From NCBI RefSeq assembly GCF_001592735.1, contig NZ_LUKE01000001.1:1461018-1525017 (forward strand): a DNA stretch of 64,000 nucleotides, read 5' to 3'. This document shows positions 1 through 8,659 of this stretch, piece by piece; the stretch's first letter is position 1; each line of letters begins with the position of its first letter. Both the position numbers and the translations under genes were made by a program. The notes under the pieces were generated by a model. The model saw nothing but the letters and a program-made list of their open reading frames with translations, was not told where the DNA came from and did no database searches. Origin of the DNA: Bdellovibrio bacteriovorus. GTDB taxonomy: Bacteria; Bdellovibrionota; Bdellovibrionia; Bdellovibrionales; Bdellovibrionaceae.

Positions 1-86
1 ATCAAAGATTCAACTTCATAGTTAAAAGTTTTAGCGAAAGCAGATGCTGATAAAGATAAAGCGGCGACAAGAACTAGTTTCAACAT
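1..86 (-). CDS. Secreted protein, N-terminal part only
   Basis: The first 28 codons of a minus-strand gene run off the left edge of the window. The start ATG at 86-84 follows a GGAG ribosome-binding site 5 bases away. The visible product begins MLKLVLVAALSLSASAFA, a standard Sec signal peptide with an AFA-type cleavage site, followed by KTFNYEV. The protein is therefore exported, but its function cannot be judged from this fragment. Confidence 0.75.
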   Translation of the reverse strand, partial: MLKLVLVAALSLSASAFAKTFNYEVESL

Positions 87-305
87 AAATTCTCCGATTG
101 GTTATTTGTGAACACCTGATACCCGAGAAGTTGCCGAAACTCGTGTTAGGATTTCGTTCCAGGAAAAAAATCCATGACTTGGGCTTCTGGGCGACTCAAT
201 GCTCACGACTCTCTGTTGTAAAACGCTAAATTCTTACCGGAAGTTCTTGATGAAATACCTGAGTTTTTTTTGTATTAAATAGGCGCAGACTATATCGGAT
301 TAAAA

Positions 306-396
306 TGGCGGAGAAGGAGGGATTCGAACCCTCGGTACACTTTTGGTGTACGAGCATTTAGCAAACGCTTGGTTTCAGCCACTCACCCACCTCTCC
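306..396 (-). tRNA. tRNA-Ser (GCT)
   Basis: Read on the minus strand, a GGAGAGG acceptor arm pairs with CTTCTCC through one G-U pair. The anticodon loop is TTGCTAA with anticodon GCT, and the long variable arm typical of class II tRNAs is present. The T arm contains GGTTCGAATCC. The 3' end encodes discriminator G and CCA (306-308). It decodes AGC/AGU serine codons. Confidence 0.95.
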
Positions 397-540
397 GCGG
401 ACGATTTAACGTGCTGAAGGTAAGAAATTGCCATAGGCGCCCCCCATAATCAAGGATTAGCCCGGGTTCTTTTTGTAAATTTCGCAAGAATGCTTGCTTT
501 TTGTCTGGCCGCGGACTATCAATACGTCTCCTTTACACGT

Positions 541-617
541 GCACTCGTAGCTCAGCTGGATAGAGTACTTGACTACGAATCAAGTGGTCAGAGGTTCGAA
601 TCCTCTCGAGTGCACCA
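541..617 (+). tRNA. tRNA-Arg (ACG)
   Basis: The acceptor arm GCACTCG pairs perfectly with CGAGTGC. The D arm (AGCTCAGCTGGATAGAG), an anticodon stem-loop with anticodon ACG, and a T arm containing GGTTCGAATCC are all present, and CCA is encoded at 615-617. The A34 would normally be deaminated to inosine by TadA to read CGU/CGC/CGA codons. Confidence 0.96.
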
Positions 618-746
618 TTTTTCTCCCTTTAGTCATTCCCGGAACGACAATCAGTTTTGACCCCAAAATGTATATTTTCATTTGACGCACAGCTCATATT
701 TCTAAGGAATAGCTGTACCCACGTTTGAGCCGTAAAATGCTATGAA

Positions 747-1724
747 ATGAAATTGCTAAAATATTCAGCAGCCAGCGTGTGTGCGGTCTTCTTGTTTGTT
801 GGGGGGGCCGTCGCGGCGCCTTTGGGGACTATTCCATTTATCGATACGCAGTTTTTAAGGATCATCTTAGATCTTAGATCGGACCTGTGGAGATCCCCCT
901 ATTCTTATAAGGCCTCACCCATACGCATCATAAACGGAGAGTTTCGTATTCCGGTCGCTTATGGGGATTCTTGGAATATCTCGGCGAATATTTCAAATGA
1001 AAGTCTGAGCCTTAGCAATACCGAGTTTCACGTCGCTGATCGCGACGTCTTCATTGGTAATAATTTGCAGACGCAATCCATTGGTTTAGGTATTAATAAG
1101 ACCTTCAGTGATAGTTCGGTTTTAATGTTTATGGGGGCTTATGCCACGGCCAGTGATAATCCCTATGCCGAACCTCGGGATCGCTGGTTTGAGGGTAATT
1201 TGGTTTACAGATCCAAATCACTAGGGAGTTACAAATATATTTTAGCCGTGAATCAGTCTGCCAATCGGGGCTTGGCGAATGATCGACCGTTTCCTTATTT
1301 AGGGGTTATTTTTCAGCCCAATGATAACTTTGAAGTTCATGTTGGTTTTCCGTTCATGCGGATCCTTTGGCAAAAGGAAAATGATTGGCGAAGAATTGCA
1401 CATGTCACTCCATTTGGAGCGTACTTTGATATCGAAAAAAATCTTACGGATGACTTTGTTTATCATGGTCGCGCCGAGTACGCCATTCGATCGTATCTTT
1501 ATAAAAACCGCTTAGAAGATGAAACGCGTCTCTACTTTCAAGAAATGAGCCTTGAAGGTGGTATCAGAAAAGAACTGACGGTGACGACAACAGTCGGGCT
1601 GGCCCTCGGTTATGCATTCGATCGTCGTTTGTACGAGTCGAGATCTGTTTATGAACCTCGGGAAGCAAAAACGGCATTAGATTCTGATCTTTACGGCCGC
1701 CTTCGATTGGAATTCAACTTATGA
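747..1724 (+). CDS. Outer-membrane beta-barrel protein
   Basis: This 325-residue protein starts with a signal peptide (MKLLKYSAASVCAVFLFVGGAVA). The rest consists of alternating amphipathic strands rich in aromatic residues and ends in RLRLEFNL, as expected for an outer-membrane barrel. The pattern loosely recalls DUF6268-type barrels, but I cannot confirm a family. No strong ribosome-binding site precedes the ATG; a three-codon mini-ORF (ATG CTA TGA) lies just upstream at 737. It overlaps the next gene by four bases (ATGA), so the two are probably translated together. Confidence 0.8.
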   Translation: MKLLKYSAASVCAVFLFVGGAVAAPLGTIPFIDTQFLRIILDLRSDLWRSPYSYKASPIRIINGEFRIPVAYGDSWNISANISNESLSLSNTEFHVADRDVFIGNNLQTQSIGLGINKTFSDSSVLMFMGAYATASDNPYAEPRDRWFEGNLVYRSKSLGSYKYILAVNQSANRGLANDRPFPYLGVIFQPNDNFEVHVGFPFMRILWQKENDWRRIAHVTPFGAYFDIEKNLTDDFVYHGRAEYAIRSYLYKNRLEDETRLYFQEMSLEGGIRKELTVTTTVGLALGYAFDRRLYESRSVYEPREAKTALDSDLYGRLRLEFNL

Positions 1725-2524
1725 TTCAGTTTATTTTTCTTTGCTGCTTATTTTTTGTGACAAGCTCTTGCGCGCCCTTTGTGGATTCACCCTTTTCAGA
1801 TCAACTTCTAAGACCCGACCGAAATATCAATCAAAAGTCCATTGATTCATTGGGGGATATTGAGGCGGACGGCACCATTCGCATTGCCCTATTTGCAGAC
1901 CCCCATCAGAACTATAAAGATTTAGATCGCGTGCTTTTTGAAATCAACCAAGAGACTGCCATTGATTTTGTTGTCGGTTTAGGAGACTACACCAATAGTG
2001 GTTATAATTTAGAATATGACCAATTTATTTCAGCGTTAGATTCCATTCGTTTCCCACGCATGATGGTGATCGGTAATCATGACTCGGTGGGTGCGGGGCC
2101 CGAGCTATTTAAAAAAGCATTTGGGCCGGTGAACTTTTATTTTGAAAGCACTTCGCACAGATATATTTTTTTTAACGGCAATAACTGGGAAAATCCCGAT
2201 GACTTTGATCCTAGCTGGTTGAAGTCTGCCGTGGATGGAACCAGTAAAAAAATTATTTTATTTTCACACGTGCCGATCATGGATGCAGAACGGTTTAAAG
2301 ATGACGTTTTAGCCACCATGCAGGGAATTATCGCGGATCCTAAGGTGCAGCTTTCACTCAACGGTCATAACCACGTTTATCAATTAACGACATCTAACAG
2401 CACTATACTTTTGCAGGTCGGGCGTGTTGAAGGCCACCATTGGGTGATCTTAGAAATTCAAGGAAACAATCTTTGCATTAAGCGCATGGACAACTCGGAG
2501 TCAGATTGCAGAACCTTAAAATAA
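1721..2524 (+). CDS. Metallophosphoesterase lipoprotein
   Basis: This 267-residue protein carries a lipoprotein signal peptide with a TSSC lipobox at residues 14-17, so it is expected to be lipid-anchored in the envelope. The calcineurin-like phosphoesterase motifs appear in order: FADPH, GDYTNSGY, GNHDS, FSHVP and NGHNHVY. These residues normally bind the dinuclear metal centre. The substrate is unknown. The gene overlaps its upstream neighbour by four bases and its downstream neighbour by 19, so all three form one operon of envelope proteins. Confidence 0.88.
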   Translation: MIQFIFLCCLFFVTSSCAPFVDSPFSDQLLRPDRNINQKSIDSLGDIEADGTIRIALFADPHQNYKDLDRVLFEINQETAIDFVVGLGDYTNSGYNLEYDQFISALDSIRFPRMMVIGNHDSVGAGPELFKKAFGPVNFYFESTSHRYIFFNGNNWENPDDFDPSWLKSAVDGTSKKIILFSHVPIMDAERFKDDVLATMQGIIADPKVQLSLNGHNHVYQLTTSNSTILLQVGRVEGHHWVILEIQGNNLCIKRMDNSESDCRTLK

Positions 2525-3042
2525 CAATCCTTATCTTCAGTTTTTTCTTTAGTCTGCCGGCATTCAGCTCGGAATGGCGTGCGGTCTTGGAGCGTGCGGG
2601 ATTTTTAGGAAAATATGCATTAGGTGTCAGCTATGAACCCACATTAAATCATGCGGTGGACTATCTTTTAGGTGCCTATCAAATTGGGGGAGAGAATTTT
2701 TATCAATCTAATTTCATGTACCGTTATTCTCGTTGGCATGTGCCGGTGCATGGACATTCTTGGAGGCCTTTGCAGATGGGGGCGTTCATGGTGGTAGCAA
2801 TGAACAATGACCGATACTTTATGAAATCTCCAGATCAATATCCAGAATCCAATTATTATGATTTTACTGCTGTTCGCTATGGCATTGAATTCGGCTCGAC
2901 GTTCACGTTTTTCCCAAGCCGACTGGGATTGGGTTATCATTTAAGAGTTTTTGATAATGGGGTGGTCGCGATTTTTAATAATTCAAATCGCGATTTGCAA
3001 TATTATATTTCTTCAGGGATCTCGTTGCAGTATTTGTTTTAA
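2506..3042 (+). CDS. Small outer-membrane barrel protein
   Basis: The 178-residue product has a signal peptide ending FSLPAFSS and short aromatic beta strands ending in LQYLF, a typical terminal phenylalanine of an outer-membrane barrel. Its length and the Tyr/Phe/Gly-rich strands fit a small lipid A deacylase (PagL)-like or acyloxyacyl-hydrolase-like barrel, but I do not see a certain catalytic motif. The start is TTG, preceded by CGGAG, and lies within the end of the phosphoesterase gene. Third gene of the operon. Confidence 0.72.
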   Translation: MQNLKITILIFSFFFSLPAFSSEWRAVLERAGFLGKYALGVSYEPTLNHAVDYLLGAYQIGGENFYQSNFMYRYSRWHVPVHGHSWRPLQMGAFMVVAMNNDRYFMKSPDQYPESNYYDFTAVRYGIEFGSTFTFFPSRLGLGYHLRVFDNGVVAIFNNSNRDLQYYISSGISLQYLF

Positions 3043-3043
3043 A

Positions 3044-4510
3044 TTACCAGTAACCTAAAATCTTCCACCACACGGCGCAACCCACGGCCCAAACCATCAG
3101 ATTTACGACACTGGTGACTAGTCCCCATTTCCACCACTCCCCCATCGTGACGTAACCCGCACCAAATAAAACAGGGGCAGAGCCTGTTCCGTAATGAGTG
3201 ATTGAAGCACACAGTGACGAGGCAAAGCCTAAGAAAAGTCCAAACATCAAAGGCGGCGCGCCTAACGCCACACCCACGCCAAAAAAGGACGCAAACAGGG
3301 CGGAGATATGGGCGGTGTTGCTGGCAAAGAAATAGTGAATGTAAACGTAAATCAAAACTAAAATGACAGAGGCCTCAACCCAGCCTAAGCCCATGTCTTT
3401 GATGGTGCCCTGGATCTCGGTAGAAAACCATGTGATGACACCCAGTTTGTTTAAAAACGTGGCCATCATCACCAAAGATGCAAACCAAGTCACCGTATCC
3501 CAAGCGCCTTTTTCTTTTAAAAGGTCATCCCAAGTCAAAACGCCGCTAAATAATAAAACACCTAAACCCACAAAGGCCGCCGCCGTGGGATCAATAGCAA
3601 ATAAAGGATCGCTAGAAATTAAACTGGGCACCCCCGCCCACAATGCTAAAAGAAGAGCGAAGACGCCGACCATGATCCACTCATCAAGTTTTAACGGACC
3701 CATGGCGGCTAATTTTTCGCGCGCAAATTGGGAAGCATTCGGTGTTGATTTAATTTCTGGCGGATAAAGTTTAAATAAAACCCACGGAATAATCAGAATG
3801 GCTAAAACTCCGGGGACGAAAGCAGCAATGGCCCAGTCGGCCCAGCTCACGGTGACTCCAGAAATATCTTTGATGCCGCTTGTGACTAAAGGATTCGGAG
3901 CCGTGGCGGTGATAAACATGGCGGAGGTAATAATATTAATTTGGTAAGCGACCAATGTAAGAAACGCACCCAGCTTTAAGCGAGAGGCTTCATCGGGAAA
4001 AGATCCCATTGATTCCGAAATAGATCGATTGATAGGATACATCACTCCGCCACCACGAGCCGTATTACTTGGCATGACAGGTGAAAGGACAAGCTCTGCA
4101 AGCGAAAGACCGTAACTGATACCCAAAGTTTTTTTGCCAAAGACGCGCACGAAATAGTAAGCCACGCGTGCACCAAGACCAGTTTTGATAAATCCACGCG
4201 AAATAAAAAACGCAATACCAATCAACCAAATCAAAGTATTTGAAAAACCACTTAAAGCATCGGCCATGGCTTTGCCGGGATTTCCAGGATTGGTAACTTG
4301 AGAAATACCGACGCAAAGAATTCCGATAATTGCGGCACCACCAATGGGTAAAGCCTTGCCGATGATAGCCACAATAGTGCCGATAAAAATTCCGAGCAAT
4401 CGCCAAGCATTGATATCGACACTTTCGGGAGGTGGAATAATAAACCAGAAGGCCATGGTGACCACAAAAGCGATGATGGCTGGCAAGACTTTTACGTGGG
4501 GCAGTTTCAT
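3044..4510 (-). CDS. DASS-family anion (dicarboxylate) transporter
   Basis: This 488-residue polytopic membrane protein has about twelve hydrophobic segments. It resembles the DASS/SLC13 (CitT, SodiT1, 2-oxoglutarate/malate translocator) family. Features include the early LPIGGAAI segment, the SNTARGGGVMYPI motif near residue 150 and SNTAHISALFASFF near residue 400, which form the paired SNT substrate- and cation-binding sites. It probably takes up dicarboxylates or citrate across the inner membrane. The ATG at 4510 is preferred because GGAG lies six bases upstream; a TTG four codons earlier would use the ribosome-binding site as coding sequence. Confidence 0.9.
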   Translation of the reverse strand: MKLPHVKVLPAIIAFVVTMAFWFIIPPPESVDINAWRLLGIFIGTIVAIIGKALPIGGAAIIGILCVGISQVTNPGNPGKAMADALSGFSNTLIWLIGIAFFISRGFIKTGLGARVAYYFVRVFGKKTLGISYGLSLAELVLSPVMPSNTARGGGVMYPINRSISESMGSFPDEASRLKLGAFLTLVAYQINIITSAMFITATAPNPLVTSGIKDISGVTVSWADWAIAAFVPGVLAILIIPWVLFKLYPPEIKSTPNASQFAREKLAAMGPLKLDEWIMVGVFALLLALWAGVPSLISSDPLFAIDPTAAAFVGLGVLLFSGVLTWDDLLKEKGAWDTVTWFASLVMMATFLNKLGVITWFSTEIQGTIKDMGLGWVEASVILVLIYVYIHYFFASNTAHISALFASFFGVGVALGAPPLMFGLFLGFASSLCASITHYGTGSAPVLFGAGYVTMGEWWKWGLVTSVVNLMVWAVGCAVWWKILGYW

Positions 4511-4608
4511 AAGTGTCTCCAAGATGATTAAACAATTTTTGATCGCTAAAAATATGAAAGCAATCTTTAATCTAGACGCGTTTAAAATATGAAGGTTAAA
4601 TCCATGTT

Positions 4609-5061
4609 ATGAAGATTTCATTTTTTGCAAAAATCGGAATGTTGTTTGTAGCCTTAGCTGGTGTCTTATACATGATGCGAGGTTTGAATTCTGCTGACGT
4701 CAGCGAAAAACTGACGGACCCGGATAACACTCTTAATTTATTGTTAGGTGGCGACGAGAAAGTCACCAACTGGTGTCCACCTGAAACTGTGGCCGTGGAG
4801 TTTTATGGGGATGACGGGAATGTGTCGCAGACGTTTAGTTCCGCGGTGGACATAAGCTCGATGTGCGAGATTTTAGTGGGCTCCTTTAACAACGACGGGA
4901 TCGATGAAAAGACCTACACCAAGCGTTTGGTGGCGAAATCAAAAGCGGGTGACGCCACGGTATTAGAGCAAATTCCGGAAAAACCCATCTTTCGGGTGCA
5001 GGGTTTGCCCTTCAGATCACCTATGTTGCTTAAAAATATGGCAAATCCAGCTAAACCCTAG
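4609..5061 (+). CDS. Membrane-anchored protein of unknown function
   Basis: The 150-residue product has one N-terminal hydrophobic segment (about residues 5-23) and a soluble, acidic, probably periplasmic remainder with two cysteines (in NWCPPE and SSMCEI) that could form a disulfide. No recognised domain. It is transcribed divergently from the anion transporter and ends just before the tRNA-Asn promoter. Confidence 0.7.
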   Translation: MKISFFAKIGMLFVALAGVLYMMRGLNSADVSEKLTDPDNTLNLLLGGDEKVTNWCPPETVAVEFYGDDGNVSQTFSSAVDISSMCEILVGSFNNDGIDEKTYTKRLVAKSKAGDATVLEQIPEKPIFRVQGLPFRSPMLLKNMANPAKP

Positions 5062-5072
5062 CTGAAATCTGT

Positions 5073-5102
5073 TTGACAGGCGGGGCGGTTTTGCCCTAAT
5101 TT
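5073..5102 (+). promoter_or_regulatory. Probable tRNA-Asn promoter
   Basis: A perfect TTGACA -35 box at 5073-5078 is followed 18 bases later by TAATTT, then a short gap to the tRNA start at 5118. Spacing and position fit a housekeeping promoter for the tRNA; the -10 box is weak. Confidence 0.5.
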
Positions 5103-5117
5103 AGCGATTCACCGAGT

Positions 5118-5193
5118 TCAGAAGTAGCTCAGTCGGTAGAGCAAGCGGCTGTTAACCGCTGGGTCGGGGGTTCGAGTCCCTCCTTCTGAGCCA
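5118..5193 (+). tRNA. tRNA-Asn (GTT), island integration site
   Basis: The TCAGAAG acceptor arm pairs perfectly with CTTCTGA. The anticodon loop CTGTTAA has anticodon GTT, the T arm carries GGTTCGAGTCC, and G plus CCA end the gene at 5190-5193. The gene is intact. Its natural terminator is not next to it: the bases after CCA belong to a mobile island, and a strong hairpin terminator sits beyond the far end of the island at 23696. Confidence 0.97.
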
Positions 5194-6838
5194 TTTTTCT
5201 TTTAGTCGAACTTTTGTCCTCATCGTTATAATTCCTTGGCACAAAGTCATAAAAAAGCTCTAGCTTGTTTGAGTAAACGACAATTTTGGGTATCAGTGTT
5301 TGAATAATTTGTTTCTTTTCCAAGTCACACCTCTTGTCGAAATCTTTCAACGCGTTTTCTAAAAGTTCGCGCACTTTTGTGTCATGGTATTGATTCTCTA
5401 AGATAGATCGTTCTGCATTAAGAGCTGCAACTTCGATTTGCAACCCAGCGAGTTCAATTTCAAGCTTCTCCTTTTCATCACTAATGATTTTAGCAACTGC
5501 AACTAGGTTTGGTCCGCCTTTGATTGCTTCTGTGCGCAGTTGGTCCTCAAGATTGGTGCGAGCTCTCATTAGTGTCGTTCCATTTTTCTTAAGCAATTTT
5601 AACTTCTGGTCTATCTCTAATGATCTAGCGTTCCTCTGATCAAAATTCGATTCGATTACTTTCTTTAAAATCCCCGAGTCTTTCAAAAAGGACCGAACAC
5701 GTGTACACACAATTCTTTCAATTTCTTCTTTAGAGATCCTGAATTCTTTACCTGTCCTATCTTCGTAGTATAAGTTTGCACCTCCCTTTGCGGAGGCCCC
5801 AGTAATCTTACTGCCGTCAGGTTTCTGAAGAATTCCTGAAAGAAGATAGACGTTCGCTCCTGGGGAAGTTTTCAATTTCTTTTGCTTGTTCCTACTCAAT
5901 AGGTTTTGAACCTCCAACCAAACCTCTCTCGGAACAACGGGACCTTCAGCTGAGGTGTATCCGTAGTCCCAAGTAACATATCCTTCAGAGTCTTGTTCGC
6001 GAGGAAACTGATTCCATGTGTCTTTGAATCTGTTCATACCACTTAGTTTCTTTGAACAGAGCAGAGCTCTTAGTGTTTTAGGTGTAAAGAATTCACCGCC
6101 TAAAACACGCGGCGGTATGATTGTGCCGTGCTTATCAATCTTTTCCTTAGTTGTATTAGCCTTAGTTCTGAAATTTTTCTGTTTGCAAAATTCTACTGTG
6201 GCTTTCAAAGAACCAAGCTCTAGAAATTTGTTAAAAATTTCGATGACGATCTTTTGCTCCTCACGATTAATTACATAGAATCCAGCTTTCGTGGGATGCT
6301 TATCAAGTCCTAGTACAGGCTTCGTAGACGTGTCCTTACCATTATTAAATCGAGCTTCTCTGCCCTTCTTAGCGATCTTTTCAGTGAGCTCCAAAGAATA
6401 GTCTTCAGCCATGAAGTTCTTTAGAGTGAACGAAAGACGCTTACTACGATCTTTAAGATCTACAAGCCCAGATTCATATTCATAAACTTCGACGCCAAAT
6501 TTATCTGCGAGGCGTACCATTTTCTGATTAAACATGGAGTCGCGTGATAGACGGTCAATCTTTTCAACGACAAAAAAATCAATCTGTTCACTTATGATAG
6601 CTTCCTGAAGGTTATGAAGTTCTTTTCGGGAATGAATGGACTCGGCTCGTCCACTAGCTTCCTCCTGCACCTGCTTAACGATATGGTATCGGTAACGGCT
6701 TTCGGAGGACCGCTGCTCGGCCCAGCGCAGTAACATATTCTTCTGTTGCTCCAGTGAGCCATGCTGAGTGTTTGCTTGAGCTGCAGTCGATACTCGCATA
6801 AACGCCCACCCAACTTTTATCGATTTTTCAGAGTTCAC
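5129..6838 (-). CDS. Large serine recombinase (island integrase)
   Basis: The 569-residue protein has an N-terminal resolvase catalytic domain with nucleophile Ser17 in the FMRVST motif and the downstream EKIDRLSRD motif. A recombinase DNA-binding domain (about 150-290) and a coiled coil (about 390-490) follow. The zinc-ribbon region near residue 335, which normally carries CxxC pairs, has no cysteines here. The C terminus (KEGLEPPTQRL and onwards) is translated from the antisense strand of tRNA-Asn, so the natural C terminus in the excised element would differ. It probably catalyses integration of the island next to which it lies, and it overlaps the start of the next gene by 11 bases. Confidence 0.93.
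   Translation of the reverse strand: MNSEKSIKVGWAFMRVSTAAQANTQHGSLEQQKNMLLRWAEQRSSESRYRYHIVKQVQEEASGRAESIHSRKELHNLQEAIISEQIDFFVVEKIDRLSRDSMFNQKMVRLADKFGVEVYEYESGLVDLKDRSKRLSFTLKNFMAEDYSLELTEKIAKKGREARFNNGKDTSTKPVLGLDKHPTKAGFYVINREEQKIVIEIFNKFLELGSLKATVEFCKQKNFRTKANTTKEKIDKHGTIIPPRVLGGEFFTPKTLRALLCSKKLSGMNRFKDTWNQFPREQDSEGYVTWDYGYTSAEGPVVPREVWLEVQNLLSRNKQKKLKTSPGANVYLLSGILQKPDGSKITGASAKGGANLYYEDRTGKEFRISKEEIERIVCTRVRSFLKDSGILKKVIESNFDQRNARSLEIDQKLKLLKKNGTTLMRARTNLEDQLRTEAIKGGPNLVAVAKIISDEKEKLEIELAGLQIEVAALNAERSILENQYHDTKVRELLENALKDFDKRCDLEKKQIIQTLIPKIVVYSNKLELFYDFVPRNYNDEDKSSTKRKMAQKEGLEPPTQRLTAACSTD
5187..5197 (+). repeat. Left attachment-site core (attL)
   Basis: TGAGCCATTTT spans the 3' end of tRNA-Asn and is repeated in the same orientation at 23673-23683, at the right edge of the island. 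The adjacent serine recombinase and the junction between conserved and accessory genes support reading it as the crossover region. The short shared core is usual for large serine recombinases. Confidence 0.65.
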
Positions 6839-7151
6839 GATATTCCCCGTTACGATTAAAAGATTTCCGAACCAGGTCTTGAAGTAAACCTTCCAACTGA
6901 ATTGTTGTCTGATTTCTCTCAGGCAGCGAGACCGACGTCACTTTCATTGCGTGGATCGGCAAGACCTTTGTAATCCGCACGCCTTTTCCTGGCGCGAATT
7001 TTTTATGTGCCTGATTACGCGAAGTTTTCTTTTTTAACAACATGCAAGACTTGCAATGACTGTCATGTCGGAATCCTTTTTTGTAGAATTCGTTAAGTGA
7101 CTTATAAGCTTTGCAAGTCCGGCATTGCTTTTCCTTGGTGATTAAACTCAT
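6828..7151 (-). CDS. Small zinc-finger protein linked to the recombinase
   Basis: The 107-residue basic protein starts with a CRTC...CKSC pair of CxxC motifs (about residues 10-37) resembling the zinc knuckle at the front of phage HNH endonucleases, but no HNH catalytic segment follows. It lies upstream of the recombinase on the same strand and overlaps it by 11 bases, so the two are co-translated. A role as accessory or directionality factor for the recombinase is inference from position only. Confidence 0.75.
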   Translation of the reverse strand: MSLITKEKQCRTCKAYKSLNEFYKKGFRHDSHCKSCMLLKKKTSRNQAHKKFAPGKGVRITKVLPIHAMKVTSVSLPERNQTTIQLEGLLQDLVRKSFNRNGEYREL

Positions 7152-7407
7152 TCTAGGCCCTCGAAGTGTAGCTGATGAGGAAGCGGATACTGCGCTGGCT
7201 GCAAATATCGTCTGGACTTTTTTGGCCGTGCTACCACCCTTTTTTTGTATGATCTTGGGCTAGCGGTCTTAAAAAATAGCTGGGTATTAGGTCTTACATA
7301 GAATTGAAATGGTTTTCTTGTTTTCAACTGATGGCTCCTTGTTATGGAGTCAACGTTGCCTCACCTGCATAGAAGCTCTTAGTACATCCGAACTAAAGTT
7401 CGGCGCG

Positions 7408-8388
7408 TCAGATCTCCCAATGAGTTCTCAGCATCTGTGCATATCCGTCAAATGGAATGTGACTTCGTCCTTCTTCAGAAGACGGACTATCAGGTGAGAA
7501 GAAATCATAAATGTCATTTTCAACTAGACGACTTAAGAGCTCTGAGGTTTTTTTGTTGGCGTTTACGTTCGGCTTAAGATTCTTGTTTCTTCTATAAAAA
7601 TCAAGGAGTGAAAACGGATAATAGGTTCCGGCAAAATCTTTCAATAGGGGATAAAAAATTTGATCTTTATAGATCTGTACCTCGAGAATTTTTCTAATGG
7701 CTTCAGCATCCATACGACCAGCAAAGGCCTTTGGTCGCATTTCTTCATTAGTAAGTTTAAGAATGTGGTGAATAATAAAGGCACAATCCCAATTGTTGAG
7801 CAAGACGGGGCGACCGTCTGACTCACCAAAGCTTTCTTGGCATATTGCCGATGCCCATAGTTGAATTAAAAAGTTTTTGGTAGTTTTGGCTGTTGTGTAC
7901 CTATCTCGTGGATGGAATATGCCATTGCCATTGATGGTGTTAAAGTCACTTAAAGCTACTTGCCGCGAAGACATGACCTTCGTACCTGTTGAAAAGTACA
8001 CGCTTGAAAACAGATTCTTCGTATCTGATATAAAGCCTAGCTGAGTTCCTGGTCCAAACACAATACGTGCATCGGACGCTAGGCCACGTTTGTAATAGGT
8101 TTGGAGCTTTTGAACTTCCTTGAATAGGCGGTTGGCTGCCGCGATCTTAGCTGTGTAATCATTGACTAAAATCTCTGAGTCTTTAAATAAAAATTTCGCT
8201 AAGCGATTGATCCGTACATTGTCATCTGCGTGGTGTCCGTTCACATTTGAATGAAACTTCCATGAAAACTTCTTTTTATCGCTATGCTTGATAATTCCAT
8301 CATCGGCGATTTCTTTAAGCTTGGCACCAAACTCCGAAAGCGGTTGCTGAGAGGCTAACGTGGAAAATAGGTCGTCGTTTCTTTTCAT
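7408..8388 (-). CDS. Island protein of unknown function
   Basis: This 326-residue soluble protein has no motif I recognise. It has no signal peptide or membrane segment, and it is rich in lysine and aromatic residues. The ATG at 8388 is chosen because GGAG lies nine bases upstream; an upstream in-frame codon at 8436 would add 16 residues with no visible ribosome-binding site. It is divergent from the gene at 8660. A CCGAAC/GTTCGG inverted repeat lies just after its stop (7388-7403). Confidence 0.65.
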   Translation of the reverse strand: MKRNDDLFSTLASQQPLSEFGAKLKEIADDGIIKHSDKKKFSWKFHSNVNGHHADDNVRINRLAKFLFKDSEILVNDYTAKIAAANRLFKEVQKLQTYYKRGLASDARIVFGPGTQLGFISDTKNLFSSVYFSTGTKVMSSRQVALSDFNTINGNGIFHPRDRYTTAKTTKNFLIQLWASAICQESFGESDGRPVLLNNWDCAFIIHHILKLTNEEMRPKAFAGRMDAEAIRKILEVQIYKDQIFYPLLKDFAGTYYPFSLLDFYRRNKNLKPNVNANKKTSELLSRLVENDIYDFFSPDSPSSEEGRSHIPFDGYAQMLRTHWEI

Positions 8389-8659
8389 ATCGCAACTCCG
8401 TGGCACGGTATTATTTAACACCTTTAAAAGAGGCAACGATAAAACCCCTAAAACACATTTTTCGGTTAGGAGGTTTGACGCCGCAAAATTGATCTTCGAG
8501 CTCCTAAGACGTTTTGAATAAGTGCGCTATTACAGTTTGAGAAACAAAACTAGCTTCTAATTTGGAAGTAGTAAGTGTCAGACGGGAAAAGTCCGGTCTC
8601 ACCAAATTCGTTTTATAAGTGCTTGATTATTCGTAACATTTCACTTGGAAGGTTTAATT

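Noticed and set aside
4065-4510. Long alternative minus-strand frame inside the DASS transporter gene
   Set aside because: It is a frame-shifted shadow of a complete, well-conserved transporter gene.
7309-7497. 62-codon plus-strand frame in the gap after the unknown 326-residue gene
   Set aside because: Its 3' half overlaps that gene antisense, it has no ribosome-binding site and its product shows no plausible fold.
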